From Phoronis australis (lineage: Eukaryota > Phoronida > Phoronidae), in assembly GCA_002633005.1 (NCBI GenBank), contig NMRA01000373.1, positions 391,459-441,486 on the forward strand: a stretch of DNA of 50,028 bases. Reading direction: 5' to 3'. The position numbers and the translations under genes are program-made. The notes below the pieces were generated by a model that made no database searches, had not been told where the DNA came from, and was given only the letters and a program-made list of their open reading frames with translations. Position 1 is the first letter of the stretch. Each line of letters opens with the position of its first letter. Positions 9,295 through 20,529 of this stretch are shown piece after piece.

Positions 9295-11291
9295 TCACAC
9301 CGAGGCCTCCTCATGGCCCTCTACAGTGTCTGGATCCAAGACAGGATACGTACGTCGAACGAACTGCTTCATTTCGATTGGTCTACCATTCCACTGGGCC
9401 AATATGGTCAGGTGGTCGTCAGCACTGGGTTTCTCCCCAGCCGGCGACGTCTGTTGGGCGTCGTTCCGTGCACTCATAAGTGCCAACTCAGGCGGCGCAT
9501 TGGCAACCGGGCGCTTATCACTGGTTAACACAGGCTGATACTGTTTAAGCATGGCATATGCGGTTTGTCTACGTCTTAAGAAAACAGTCAACCCCAAAAT
9601 CAAAAGCGATGCTGCTATTCCCACAGCGGTGTATAACCAAAATTCGTTATCGGGGGTCCATGGTTTTGGGATTTCAAGTTCACGTAAATCAGTGACTAAA
9701 TTGTCCAGGGGGATTTCGGGTAAGTGAGCAAGGCGAGGCGGTATTTTTACTTCCACGTGTTTAGGAAAAGCTACTACATAAGGAGACCACATCGCGAAGG
9801 ATTCCTTTCGAATTCTCAGAACTCAAGCGAAACTATCGGGGTGCTCATATCTAGATTCTCTGTGAAAAGTTCCCAGAAGAGTCATAGTTGGGCGTGTGGC
9901 CTGGCACCCGTAATCAACATGTACATGTATCAAGTTTACCCCAGGGTCTGCAATAATTGACTAGGTGTTAGTGCGGCTGTGGTTGCACACTAGGGAGAAT
10001 CTCGTAATCTCGTTACTTACTACAGCGTACCAGCCAGATTTCAGATATATGGCCAGTGGTAAAGCTGTGTTCGTTCTAATGAAAACGCAGCAGAATCTTT
10101 TGATAGCATCGTCAAACTTCATGAACAGAGCTACCAAACAATCTTTGCACAAATTGACAGGCCGTAGCGCGGGTTGTCGGGTCTTACAAAAACTAAGCGA
10201 CGAGCACGCCTTCATGTTGGCATAATCTAGTAAGGCATAAGACGTTCGTTCTGGGTTTATGGCAAACGCTGCCGCCAAAATGTCGAGCGGTTAGAATTAG
10301 GGAAAGGAGCAGGCAAATTGTGAATTTGAAATAATTCCATTCGTCCATAAGTGTCAATTAATGATATCCGAAATGTGCCCAAAATTCGCCCATTTTCCCA
10401 CGCAGTATGACAAGGGAGAGACATATAATATTGGAACAACTCCGTGTCAAGATCAAAAGGTAATTTTAAATGGCGTGGAATATTTATTTGTATTGTCCTC
10501 TAATATTCTGCGTAATGCCTCCGGCTGAACCACTGCTGGAGTAATTTGACCCAGAGACGCAATTCCTATCTGACTTTCGATGTGAGCCAAATAGCCTAAG
10601 GCTTTTTGCGCTGCCAATTCCAAATGGTTTAAAATAAGTTCTAAATGCATGTAGCTTTGGATGAAGACTGGCAAATCTTGTATTTCATGGTGTAGCATAT
10701 CAGTCACGTTATTAAGACGTTGTTCTATCTCATAAGTCGAAAGAATCAAGTCATTCAAGGTTTCCCGGTTTCTATTCACTTCGGTTCTGGTGGCTTTCAT
10801 TACGGTTACTCGTTTCATGGCGTTGGACACAATTTTCTTTTGATTCCTCACTATCAAATCAATTGTTTCCCGAATAGCTTGAACATCATCATCAGTGGCT
10901 GTGCCAAATAGCCAATGACTAATTTTCCCTATAAATGGTAAGATGCTCCGTCTGCATCGGTTACCGCGAGATTGAGCCAAAGTGTTATAGCCAGTCAACA
11001 ACTGGTCTATGGCCTCTTTTGTGAATCTAATATCATCATGAAATTAGCATTTTTGGGATCTGCATACTTTTGTTTTACATGTACTTGAGTGTGCGTATAG
11101 TAAGCACGTTCTATGTCCTGTGAAAACTGAGACATGAACTCCGAGAATTTGCTGAGGTCAATGAAACTCGTCACCCACCACTATCCCCATGAGCTATAAA
11201 ATAAATTAGTTCTCTCAAACACTACCCCGTTTTTGACAACGACGCATTGCACAATACCAGCCAACAACAGTACAACTGTCAGTCGTTGCAT
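9295..11291 (-). pseudogene. env: Broken env gene, F-protein-like fusion glycoprotein
   Basis: Fragments lie in order on the minus strand. An ATG at 11289-11291 opens a short hydrophobic signal-peptide-like segment. Fragment 10453-11001 has a basic CRR cleavage-like motif, then a hydrophobic stretch, a LFGTATDDD segment and a long helical, heptad-rich region. Fragment 9295-9792 has one membrane span (about 23 residues, then three Arg) and a cytoplasmic tail of about 85 residues. This layout matches F-like Env proteins of errantiviruses and baculoviruses: signal, cleavage, fusion region, coiled coil, anchor. The signal fragment reaches a stop within about 35 codons, and the region between the cleavage fragment and the anchor fragment is split among frames (for example 10257-10439), so no full protein can be made. 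It lies downstream of pol as expected. Motifs are seen; family membership is inferred from them. Confidence 0.8.
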
Positions 11292-11536
11292 TCTTTCTGA
11301 AACAACAATAAACCACTGAGTTCAATTAACTCACTCCTTATACTATATATAAGATATACATGTACATGTACGCAATCGCCATGCCGAGAACTAACTCGGA
11401 TACCCTTAGATCAGATACGTTACGTACAAGTACCCATGGCTAAATCATTTCGGGTAACATTCCCGTTCTTAATATTTAATTATACATGTAAGTGTGCTAT
11501 AAAATTTATGGTGCTACTGAAACCTTAAGTTCCTAC

Positions 11537-12115
11537 CTATCGACCATTCTTAAATGTCTCTAACATCATGCGGCATAAATCTAAATAAGCCGCGGAGGCG
11601 GTTTGGGTCGTTTTTCTACACTTCCGGCCTCTTCTTTTGCCCAATCGCGCGATGACGTTCACGTCCATGGCGTCGTCACGGTCATCTGGGTGTGGTCCCA
11701 TCGCGATGTCTGCACCCGTCTCGTCTGATGGCATGTACTGTTGGTCGTCTGGTGCAGAGAGGTCCGTCATTGGATTCGACTCGGCTTTGGCCTCGGGTCC
11801 GTCGCTTTCGGATGACAAGGTCCCTTGATCCTCCATCCGTGGCGCTGGCTTCGTCTGAGCCAAAGTTTTCACTTGCCCCCTCTGTTGGAGCTTCCTTTGA
11901 AGTTCCGCTAAGGGTACATCAGAGTCATCGGAAGATGAATCCCTCTTCATTTGGCGGAAATGATCCTGTAGACCTTGCTGTGGAGCAATTTCTACTTCGT
12001 CGTCAGACACGTCAGTTTCTTCGCTAGAACTGGGAGGGACGGCGTAGCGCGCTCTCCTCATTTGTGTATAATCGTCGTCATTCACCTTCCAGTCGTCGAT
12101 TTGTGCCCACCTCAA
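11537..12115 (-). pseudogene. Acidic C-terminal tail of pol of the env-bearing element
   Basis: An open segment of about 190 codons between the integrase fragment and env. It is rich in Asp, Glu and Ser (SSSEETDVSDDEVEI-like runs) and ends in a basic KRRGRKCRK stretch and a short helix. I see no chromodomain. Its place, directly after the integrase C-terminal region in the same direction, suggests a pol tail cut off by a break near 12116-12211. It could instead be a small separate ORF; no homology is recognised. Confidence 0.45.
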
Positions 12116-12211
12116 GTTGTCAATGTGCGACTTGGTAACCGTCCCATCTAACTGATTCCGGATGACATACGTTTTTTCAGACAGTCGTTCTAGGACGCGC
12201 CAGTAGCCTGT

Positions 12212-13475
12212 CTACTTAGGGTCCAGTTTGCTGGTTTTAGAAATATTTTTAAGGTACACAGGATCGCCAACCTCTAATTCAACTAAAACTCTACCCTTAT
12301 TCCCGGTTGCTAGTTTTTTGTTCAGATGGTGCTTTATCACCCGATAAACTGTCCTAAAAACTCTATGTTGGTTTTGTAGGATTACCTTATGTTCTTCCTC
12401 TCCCACGTATTTAGCACGTGGCCGCATTATGTTATGTACAGGAAGTCTAGGATCTCTACCGAACATAAGAAAATAACTGCTATACCCAGTATAATTGGTA
12501 TGAAAATTTAAACATGACTCTGCTTGACTAAGGTAAACATCCCATTGTTCTGGATTTTCACGACATAATTTACTCAAAACGTCACCAAGTACCTTGTGTG
12601 ATCATTCGACTCCGCGGCCATTTGCTTTTGGATTGTAGAAACTGGTGGTAACATGCCGAATATTAAATGATTCCAATTATGATAAAACAACGTATACTTT
12701 GAAAACCAATCAGTCAGAGTCAAAATATATCGGTTACCACTGGGTGATGGTGTCATTGGAATGGCACAACATATTGGTACCTGTTGCCAAGGGCCGTTCA
12801 CTGCTTTTAAATTTCCATCCTGGCATGTTACGCATTCTGAAACATACATGTACTTCTCAACCTCTTTAAACATTCTAGGCCAGAAATAACTGTTTATAGA
12901 CGACTGATAGGTCCTATCTATCCTGCATGTCCTAGTTGATCGTGATATTGTTTGATGACTAGCGACTGTAAATGTTCAGGGACATACAGACGAATTTTAA
13001 CGTCACCTTGATCGTCAGAAACATAATACAGGACATTTTCTATGAGTAAATACTTATTCTCAATTCTTTTGCTAGGCTTAGGAGACGACAGTTCATCGAT
13101 TATTGTCCTGCGCTCCTGATCTTTCTTTTGTTCCTCTTGCATATCCAATTCTAACTTAGGCATTTGCAATTCAGAGGTAAGATCAGGTATAGGAGGACTC
13201 TCCGTTTCGTGAGACTTAGGATCTATTCTGCTGTTATCTGCTACATTAACCTGTGCTATGGGAGCCTGAACCTCAAAAGTTTTATTATCTATATCTAGAG
13301 TTTCCTCGTCAATCGCATTATCGTCGTTGGAAGGCGCTCTGCTTAGCAAGTCAGCTATTGTGTTATCCTTGCCTGGAATATGTTTAATTTCACCATCATA
13401 AGCCGAGATTAGTACCGACCATTGCGCCACTTTCTTATTTTGTATGTCGCTTTTAAGCAAATAAATGAGGGGCAT
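12212..13475 (-). pseudogene. pol: Integrase region of the env-bearing element, broken
   Basis: Three fragments. 12918-13475 begins with the RNase H end, has a Lys/Glu-rich linker and closes with a HDQLGH-type start of the zinc-binding domain. 12574-12873 has CVTC and then LTDWFSKY, carrying the first catalytic Asp. 12212-12577 resembles the end of the catalytic core (LNFHTNYTGYSSYFLMFGR) and the C-terminal DPVYLKN segment. The segment that should carry the second Asp and the Glu is disrupted around 12574-12650, so the enzyme is dead. Order and strand agree with the rest of pol. Confidence 0.8.
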
Positions 13476-14861
13476 ATGGTCCGTGAAAAGCGTGATTTTG
13501 GAATTGTAAATGTGTGTTCGAATTTCTTAAGGGCCATCAATACTGTGAAACATTCTTTTTCGATGGTTGCCCAACGCTTTTGTGTGTCCGTCAGTTTTTG
13601 CGACATGAAGTAGATAGGTTTTTCAACACTCTCGATTGGACACTTTTGTACCAAACAGGCTCCAATTGCAAAATCGCTTGCATCAGTGTATATAATATAA
13701 CTTAATTTGGGATCAGGATAATTTAGCATCGGAACGGCGGAAAGGTGTTCTTTGATAAATATGAAAGCGTGTTCGCATTCGGATGTCCATTTAAATCTGG
13801 CATACTTCTTGGTGAGTTCAGTCAATGGGGTCATAATGCCCGCCAAATTTGGGATAAATCTCCGATAGTATGACAGAATCCCTTGCAGTGCTCTCCCACC
13901 TCTTTTACGGTGGCTGGTCGTTTCATTGATCTAATAGCCGAAATTTTGGCTGGGTCGGGGCGGATCCCTTCTTTATCTACTATGAAACCCAGATAGCTAC
14001 AATTTCAACTTCAAGTTGTGTTTCCTGAGGCGTTGGAAAACGATTTTCAGATGTTCGACATGTTCAGTGACACTTTTACTGTAAATAATGCAATCATCGA
14101 TATAGGCTCGAGCTAAAGGGAGTCCCTCTAAAACGATTGACATGAGTTCCTGGAAAAACTGGGACTATTGCAAAGTCCGAATGGCATAACTTGAAACTGG
14201 TAAAGATTGTGATCAGTAGAAAACCCTGGCGAAAAGGCGACCTTTTCCTTGTCATTAGGGTGCATTTGAATTTGCCAGAAACCACTACGTAAGTCTAATG
14301 AACTGTAAATACAAGAGTCCCTAAGATCGTTCAATATGTCATCAATTTGTGGTAGAAAAACGAATAACCCTTAGTCACACTATTCAGTTTTCTATAATCT
14401 ACACAAAACCTTAGTAATACACTACCATTCTTCTTAGTTACCAATACTATAGGTGAACAAAATTTGGATCTAGAAGGCTCTATGACTTTTGCCGAAAGCA
14501 TTTTATCCACCGCTTCTTTAGATATTTGCTGCTTCGCTACCGGAAGTCGATATGGACTCTGCTTGACAACTGTGCCGTCCGGCACGTCTATGCGCATTTG
14601 TACAGTGCTCGTTCTCCCTAAATCGAGGTCTGTTGCCGCCGCGAAAACATCGCTATTCTGCCTTAACAACTCTTTTACTAAGCTACTATATGCATCTGGT
14701 GTATCAATTTCGGATAAGTCTAACTCTTGTTTACCAACGGACTGGATTGAGGCTGGTTTATCTAACACACTCACTATGTTTACAGTGCGTAACTCTTCAA
14801 CCTGTCCTACAGCAAATCCTCGTTTTATCATGATGTATCGGCCAGAAATGTTGATTACCAC
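13409..14861 (-). pseudogene. pol: Reverse transcriptase and RNase H region of the env-bearing element, broken
   Basis: 14331-14861 holds the RT fingers (SPIVLVTKKNG, RFCVDYRKLN). 14094-14334 holds the next RT block (SLDLRSGFWQIQ, FQVMPFGLCNSP). 13409-13846 holds the connection and RNase H start (TDASDFAIGACL, with EKECF). The stretch 13847-14093, where the xxDD catalytic motif belongs, changes frame. Arrangement and motifs are typical of Ty3/gypsy RT. At least three frame breaks make it inactive. Confidence 0.88.
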
Positions 14862-15165
14862 TTTACCACTGCGTTTGAAATGGACAATCCAGGTTCTGAA
14901 TTTAGGAATCCGGTTGTTAAAGGTGACACTTGGAAGATTTGCTGTCTTTTACTACCCCTGGCTGCGCAACTTCTGGCACGACATACAACCTTGGAATAAG
15001 GTCTAACTATAATTTCTTTGATTACTCTAACATAAGATTTAACCAGTGAATCCTGAATTAGGGGTGTGTAAAATTCTCCTATCCTTACATTCTAAGTTCA
15101 AAATAGACACGACAATTATTCTTGTGAATGAAGTCTTTCCCAATTATCATTCTTCGATTCACATC

Positions 15166-15426
15166 TCAGATCACTACAAATCCATATTTGAGAATATTGT
15201 TTCCAATTTTTAAGTTCAACGAGACACAAGCGAAAACATTCAAACGTTGATTATTTGGTGTCTGAACTACAGTTTTTCGATTGACTATTTCTACTAAGTC
15301 TTTTCGCTTAAGCTCCTCAAATGTAACCTCCGATATAACGGATATTGCAGCACCCGAGTCAATTAATGCTCTGACTCGCATCTGTCCCACCTGTACTTGA
15401 ATACTATCCTCGCTTCCCAAAAACAC
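15166..15426 (-). pseudogene. pol: Aspartic protease fragment of the env-bearing element
   Basis: Contains VRALIDSGAAISVIS, the retropepsin active-site loop with DSGA, followed by a beta-rich segment. It sits between the Gag zinc knuckles and RT as expected. Cut off from both neighbours by frame breaks. Confidence 0.85.
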
Positions 15427-15512
15427 AAGTTTACAACATCATCCTGACCCGCGGAAGCTCTCGAGTCAGTGCACGTTAGTTTTCCTGGGGTTTGGCATCG
15501 TTTGGCGTGGTG

Positions 15513-16451
15513 TCAGCGGAGCATGGGTTGCCGGTAGTTAACTGGATCTTGATTCGCTCGGACAGCTAAAAAACTTTTAAAACTGAAACAGTCACGTTTC
15601 ATGTGGCCAGGTTTTTTGCAAAAGAAACATCTGATCGGTTCCTTTTCTTGGGCGTTAACTGTTCTAAACCGCGCCCGACAGTCCCTTGTTCTATGATTTG
15701 TTCTGTTGCAAATTCTGCATCTTTGAGGAGGGGCTATTTTGTCAACGTCCATTGGGCTGATTTCCTTGTTATCGCCCGGTTTTACATTCACTCGCGTTCA
15801 TAGATGTATTTCTCGGACAGAAACTTTAAGGGCATCTCTGAAAGTTGTTGGAGCTGAACATAGGACGGGCTCTCTTATTCTCACGTCCCGGAGCCCATCC
15901 ACAAAAGACCCAATTAATCGTTCTTGTAGAACGCCCAATGCCGCCTGATCGTCGAATGCCTCCCGCGCCGCGGCCGACAACAGTCGCTCGCCATACATTT
16001 GAACGCTTTCGTTTGGTCGTTGCTTAATTGATTTTAATCGACCAAATGCCAAGCTTTTGTCAGTGATAGGAGCAAAACGTAACTTTTAAGTTACGTTTAA
16101 AGCAGAACTTAATAGTTCTGCTTTAAACTGCTCATACGTGCATTGTGGGTGGTCTGCCATATAACGTTTAATGAANCGTTTAATGAATGCCGAAACCTCA
16201 CCCCCCGATCTTTGATATGCAATTAGGATTTGTTTCCTGGGATCCATATTGTGAAGAATTACGGCCATCTTCTCAATCTCGCTCACCCAGGCTCGAAACC
16301 CATGGACATCTCCTGAGAAAACGGTGATATTTGACGCCAATGACGTTTCGTTCATGGAATTCATAGCATCGGTAACATCTCTGGTGAAATTACCTGCAAG
16401 TCCCGTTAAAAATTCGGCTAAATCTACAGTAGCTTGTTGCTGATGTGCCAT
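15513..16451 (-). pseudogene. gag: gag of the env-bearing element, broken
   Basis: 16086-16451 starts with an ATG 95 nt after the 5' LTR and contains a capsid-like segment; one base at about 16176 is undetermined (N). 15798-16052 looks like a retrotransposon Gag capsid end (QRPNESVQMYGERLLSAA). 15513-15791 carries two standard CCHC knuckles, CRICNRTNHRTRDC and CFFCKKPGHMKRDC. Three fragments in at least two frames. Two knuckles indicate a nucleocapsid that binds RNA; the nested young element instead has one oddly spaced knuckle. Confidence 0.85.
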
Positions 16452-16520
16452 ACTGCTCAGTGATCAGGTTATGCTAACTACTAAACTTCTTAGATATCTC
16501 GTCTCGTTCACGATAAATCC

Positions 16521-16535
16521 GGCCGCAAGGCACCA
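16521..16535 (-). promoter_or_regulatory. Primer-binding-site candidate of the env-bearing element
   Basis: On the minus strand TGGTGCCTTGCGGCC begins 11 nt inside the 5' LTR end. TGG pairs with a tRNA CCA end, but I cannot match the remainder confidently to one tRNA (similar to Tyr and Phe 3' ends with mismatches). The 11-nt gap is larger than usual. Confidence 0.5.
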
Positions 16536-16880
16536 AAAAGGACTCGTGTGGTATACCAATGCGTGTTGTGGCCGATATGGCGCGCATGTGGTAATAAGTA
16601 CGAATACTTTAACAATAGAATACGTCTATTAATTTGCAGAGTTGTGATTTACAAATTATAGATTACAATAAGTTGTGAGACTGATTGAGACAAGATATCC
16701 CTACAGGAAAAGTTTCCCGTAGCTACCGCACTGCACGCTAACACAAAACAAGCTACAACAGAACTAACCCTCCAGAACAATCACTAGCCGGTTCAAATTG
16801 ACTAACGGGCTGAGACCAACGCCCGTGATAAATGTCTATACCTCAGTTGTCCTTTTCTCCTTGACTTTTTGGTCACAGAA

Positions 16881-17426
16881 TGGCTTGGCTCCAGCATATC
16901 TCAGCAGTAAATTCAATAGCAGCCAGGCTGTACATGTATTTTCTACACGTTCTTCTGTTGCTGGCAATGTTTATTCTAAAAAAATTAAAACCGAGACGGG
17001 CAAGAGATCTTTTATCTATGCAGCTACTATAATATGGAATTCTTTTAACCCAGAAATTAAAGGTCCAATTCAATTACTACCTTTAAAGTAAATATTAAAA
17101 AGTGGCTGTAATTTACTTGACCTTTTATACCCTGCCTGTCTTAATCATTACATTTTTTCATTGTCGTAAATACTCTCACTGTCTAGAAACATCTCTTAAT
17201 TTATTTCATCTGTCTTAGTTAAATTTTTACCATTATTTGTCATTTAATTATTGTCTTAATTCTCAACCTGTTTTAATTGTATCTTTGTTACATATATTTC
17301 ATTGCTGTCTTATTAATTCATTGTATTATATTACTGTTTTTCTTGTTGAGGGCCCTCTTGGAAAGCAGTGCTATCACTGAAGAGGCCACCTTCACTTTAA
17401 ATATCACAATAATAAATAAATAAATA
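16881..17426 (+). mobile_element. 5'-truncated CR1/L2-like non-LTR retrotransposon in the 5' LTR
   Basis: The left LTR reads GGTCACAGAAGTTGCTCG without a gap. Here 546 bp intervene, with AGAA at both junctions (16877-16880, 17427-17430). The plus-strand frame encodes the usual C-terminus of a CR1/L2-type RT protein (NGLAPAYLSS..., RSFIYAATIIWNSF) ending at 17091. A 3' UTR follows with a GGCCCTCTT/AAGAGGCC hairpin (about 17350-17388) and an (AATA)n tail. Truncation, tail and orientation are classic for target-primed reverse transcription. Confidence 0.88.
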
Positions 17427-17581
17427 AGAAGTTGCTCGTCTGGCCCCGGCTTCGTCTCAGAAGTCTGAAGTTGTCTTCCAGCTCTGGAGTCGTGCCCCGT
17501 AGTCTGAAGTTGTGGTCTATGGTGGATCCAGTCTGCAATGGTCTCGAGAGCCAGTGCTTTAAATACTAAATTAAGTGGCGT

Positions 17582-17712
17582 CACGCGATGGACCCACTCT
17601 GTATGTACATATACATGTATGTCCATCTCTGTATGACGAGTTGAATATAACGAGCTAACTGACCACGCGATGGACCCACTCTGCATGTACATATACACTG
17701 TATGTCCATCTC
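17582..17712 (-). repeat. 82-bp-period tandem repeat in the LTR upstream part
   Basis: CACGCGATGGACCCACTCTG begins at 17582 and again at 17664; each is followed by a TGTACATATACA-like run and GTCCATCTC. The other LTR holds the same two units at about 2843 and 2919. It lies in U3 and may work as an enhancer repeat; that function is inferred. Confidence 0.7.
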
Positions 17713-17882
17713 CCTATAAATCAAAATTCATGCATAGCTACCACTATTCCTCTATTATTGCATAACTGCCACTATTCCTGGGTTTTCAACATCAGAGCAC
17801 TATTCCTGGATTTAACTGCTACAGAGGAAGCATATCCCCTGAAATTTCGTGCACATGGAGGGCATAGCCTTATTATATTACA

Positions 17883-17886
17883 GGCT
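17883..17886. repeat. Target-site duplication GGCT (right) of the env-bearing retroelement
   Basis: Matches 204-207 and directly follows the CA end of the right LTR. Confidence 0.7.
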
Positions 17887-20045
17887 GTGTGCCTATGGAG
17901 TGACTGAGCGCAGTGTCTTCCGACAGAAAGATGTTGTCAAATAATAACTCGATTTTATATGCTATGGCAGATTTTAGGGGAATCTTTAGTTAGATATAGT
18001 GCATGCTTTGATTATTGCACAACTTTTGCTCCGACGGTTCTGTGGAAGGGCAACATGACTTAATTCGCGGCCCCCGCCGGATGTGTAAGTAGATTTGCAG
18101 TTTCGCGGATATTTCACCCAAATAATCACCTGAACATTATTTCTTTGGCACACTAGTATAGTCTTTTCGTGACTGGAATTGTAGTTTCCAACTTTGGTTT
18201 ATGTTCGTGACGTCTTCAGTCCGGCAGAGTAGCAGATTCGGGTTCCGAGCCACTGACCGGGATAACAAGCGTTTTGTGTGTTTAGAACTGAAAAAAATGC
18301 TAGTCTAAAATCAAAACACACAACTATGTTCTCCTGCCTGTACATGTATTTCATGGAAGAATAATTCGAATTCATCACCGAACAGACCCCATTACCGCAA
18401 CCGACCTTGGTAAATTGGCCCACCGAACTTTGTGGGCTATGGTACGTTCAAATACCTATAAATCCGCAACAGACAGCGAAGTAAAACAACACGTTTCTTC
18501 AGGAACTCGATGTATTTGTAAGGGTTTTACATCGAATTTTGAAGATTTATAGGTGTAAAACGATGAGTTCAAGCGATAAACTGGCACATGTAAGCGAATT
18601 GTGAACTGCAGAACAGACTACGTTCGAACCTGTGACGTCATTGGTTAATTTCAGCCGTCAGGTGTCAGGTAAAACAACTGAACTTACTGTTGTAGAGTGG
18701 AACTACTCGATCTAAATTAATACAAAATAGTTTTTTTTGGGTGGCATTCTCCTGTAAGGTTATCCCAAGCGTTATTTAGTGGCCTCCATTGTAACTCGTA
18801 TATCAAAAAACTAAGCTTTTCAACTAGTCAAAGTACATATTTTCTGAAAGGAAAAAGATCATGGAACACAAAAATAATTTTATATTAATGTACCATTATT
18901 ATTTTACGTAAAATCTTTTTAAGTCAAAATTTTATTTGAAGAAAGGAACATTCATAGCAAAATAACACCTCGGTCGACTTTAATGAAACCTTTTTTAAAT
19001 GAAAACTTCACCAGTTACCTCAAAAATGTTGTTAGGAATTTTCGATTAGTCTTTTCGTTTGGAGTCTATGACAAATCTACTTACAAAACGTAAAGTATTT
19101 TGTAAAGAACGGAAGTCGTATTCGTCTTTGTTATATTATGCAGAAAATAGGCCTTTATATCGAAAATATTTACCTGCGTTTTTGAGGTTGCTGACTAAAT
19201 ATTAAGTTTGGAAAGTTTCAGCGCAATCCACAGAGCTGTTTTCGAGAACTCGTGTTCCTTAATTCAAATAAAGTCGATTTGCCGAAGACGACAAAAAGCC
19301 GATTAAACTGGGATGAGTGAAAATCTGAAAGTCTTTGGTTAATTATTCGACGAAAACTTGTTTTCGGTACTCATGACCTATACATGTCGTCAGCATGAGA
19401 TCGAAACATCGAAATGTCAATTTACTAAGTGAATGAAGAAATTGCCATGAGGATTTATCTTTTTCCACAACTTGCTGTGTTCATGACCACAGAGGCCTGA
19501 GGCGACTCGTAGCATTCCGGCTTTCTCAACGCCAACGGTCGTATGCACAACTTCCTTAGGATCAAAGCTACGCTTTGTCTTTGTTTTCCCCGGAACTATA
19601 TGTGTATTTTACTATAAGTACATCTCGTTGACTCCATGTCATGGCGCCTTTTGAATGAAAAGACTGAGGGTAAACGAAGCTGTTCTGTACCTGGAGGGAG
19701 ATTCGATTTGATTGAAAGCCCTTTAACCTTTGACCTCGGATAAGTAGTAAACAAAAATCCACACGCTTTTTTAGTTCCAAGGTGGTTCTGTTAAATTTCT
19801 GTTAATTTTTCTCGCTACGGAGAATATGTTTTGTATTTGAAGTTCTCTGAGAATGAAGATAATGTATTTTGCAAGACAGGTGAAATATTGTAAAAATGGT
19901 CAATATTTTGTTGATATGGTTTGACATATCCTTAACGACCTGAGATGACCTCCTTGGTAGCCTCATAGTCATAAGACAAGTTTGAAGAGAGTAATCCCAA
20001 TCGCCAATAACTTCGTTAATTCGCAATTTTGAGCTTGCTTGGCAA
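17887..20045. other. Intergenic or intronic DNA without recognised gene
   Basis: AT-rich sequence with only short reading frames, none with a domain I recognise. No LTR, TIR or tRNA was found. Confidence 0.6.
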
Positions 20046-20061
20046 CCCCCCCCCCCCCCCC
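20046..20061. repeat. C16 homopolymer
   Basis: An uninterrupted run of 16 C. Likely length-variable and error-prone in assembly. Confidence 0.9.
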
Positions 20062-20380
20062 AAGCAATGATCAGTTATAGTTTTGGGTAGTTGTGATGTG
20101 TTATTTGCTTCTAACATGAGTTTGACTTCAAAAATTTATTTAGAAGACTTTTCAAGTTTTGGCCGCTGACCAATAATAACATTAAGGGTAACGCATCATT
20201 GGTCTTCCGGATACTGGCGAACTTCTGCAGAATAAGCGTGTATGATTTTGTTTGACTGTGCGCATTGTATTATTTTGTGCTGCGCGTTTTGTTGATTTGC
20301 GCTTCATAAGTATGACGTCATCAAAACCGGGGTAAATCCATACATGTGTATACTGCGCAGGCCCATTTGTGTGCCAATAA

Positions 20381-20401
20381 GCAGCTCTGAAACAGAGCTG
20401 C
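20381..20401. other. Perfect 9-bp-stem hairpin
   Basis: GCAGCTCTG, loop AAA, CAGAGCTGC. A perfect, GC-balanced stem with a 3-nt loop. No adjacent gene explains it; it may be a chance palindrome or a small RNA structure. Confidence 0.5.
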
Positions 20402-20529
20402 GAAGGGTCATCCAAGTGTTTGTAAAACGGGCATAAATCAAAAGAATGAGAGAAAAGTACTTGATTATTGTTCTAGTGCCAGCCAGCTGGAACCCCCTTG
20501 ATATATTTAGAGGACCGCAAACTGTCCGT

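Larger units (their letters stand above)
208..17882 (-). mobile_element. Env-bearing Ty3/gypsy-type LTR retroelement, decayed, with nested insertions
   Basis: Two long direct repeats (208-3128 and 16547-17882) bound a minus-strand gag-protease-RT-RNase H-integrase-env series. The LTRs start TGTAATATAATAAGG and end ACCACA in minus orientation, and GGCT flanks both ends (204-207, 17883-17886). A polypurine tract abuts the 3' LTR, and a TGG-starting primer-site candidate lies 11 nt inside the 5' LTR. Removing the three insertions leaves about 9.8 kb, a normal size for an env-containing gypsy/errantivirus-like element. All coding regions carry frameshifts or stops and the LTRs differ by several indels, so this copy is old and inactive. 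Order, boundaries and strand are read directly; assignment to an errantivirus-like group rests on gene order and the F-like env. Confidence 0.9.
16547..17882 (-). repeat. 5' LTR of the env-bearing retroelement (interrupted)
   Basis: Matches 208-3128 once insertions are removed; about 790 bp remain after the 546-bp non-LTR insert. It starts (minus strand) TGTAATATAATAAGG at 17882 and ends ACCACA at 16547, with GGCT at 17883-17886. The upstream part carries tandem repeats (17582-17712) and a TATTTAAAG TATA-like box near 17563-17572. Confidence 0.88.

Noticed and set aside
9961-10278. Separate small gene next to env
   Set aside because: It lies within the broken env region; its frame is best explained as part of the disrupted glycoprotein or its shadow.
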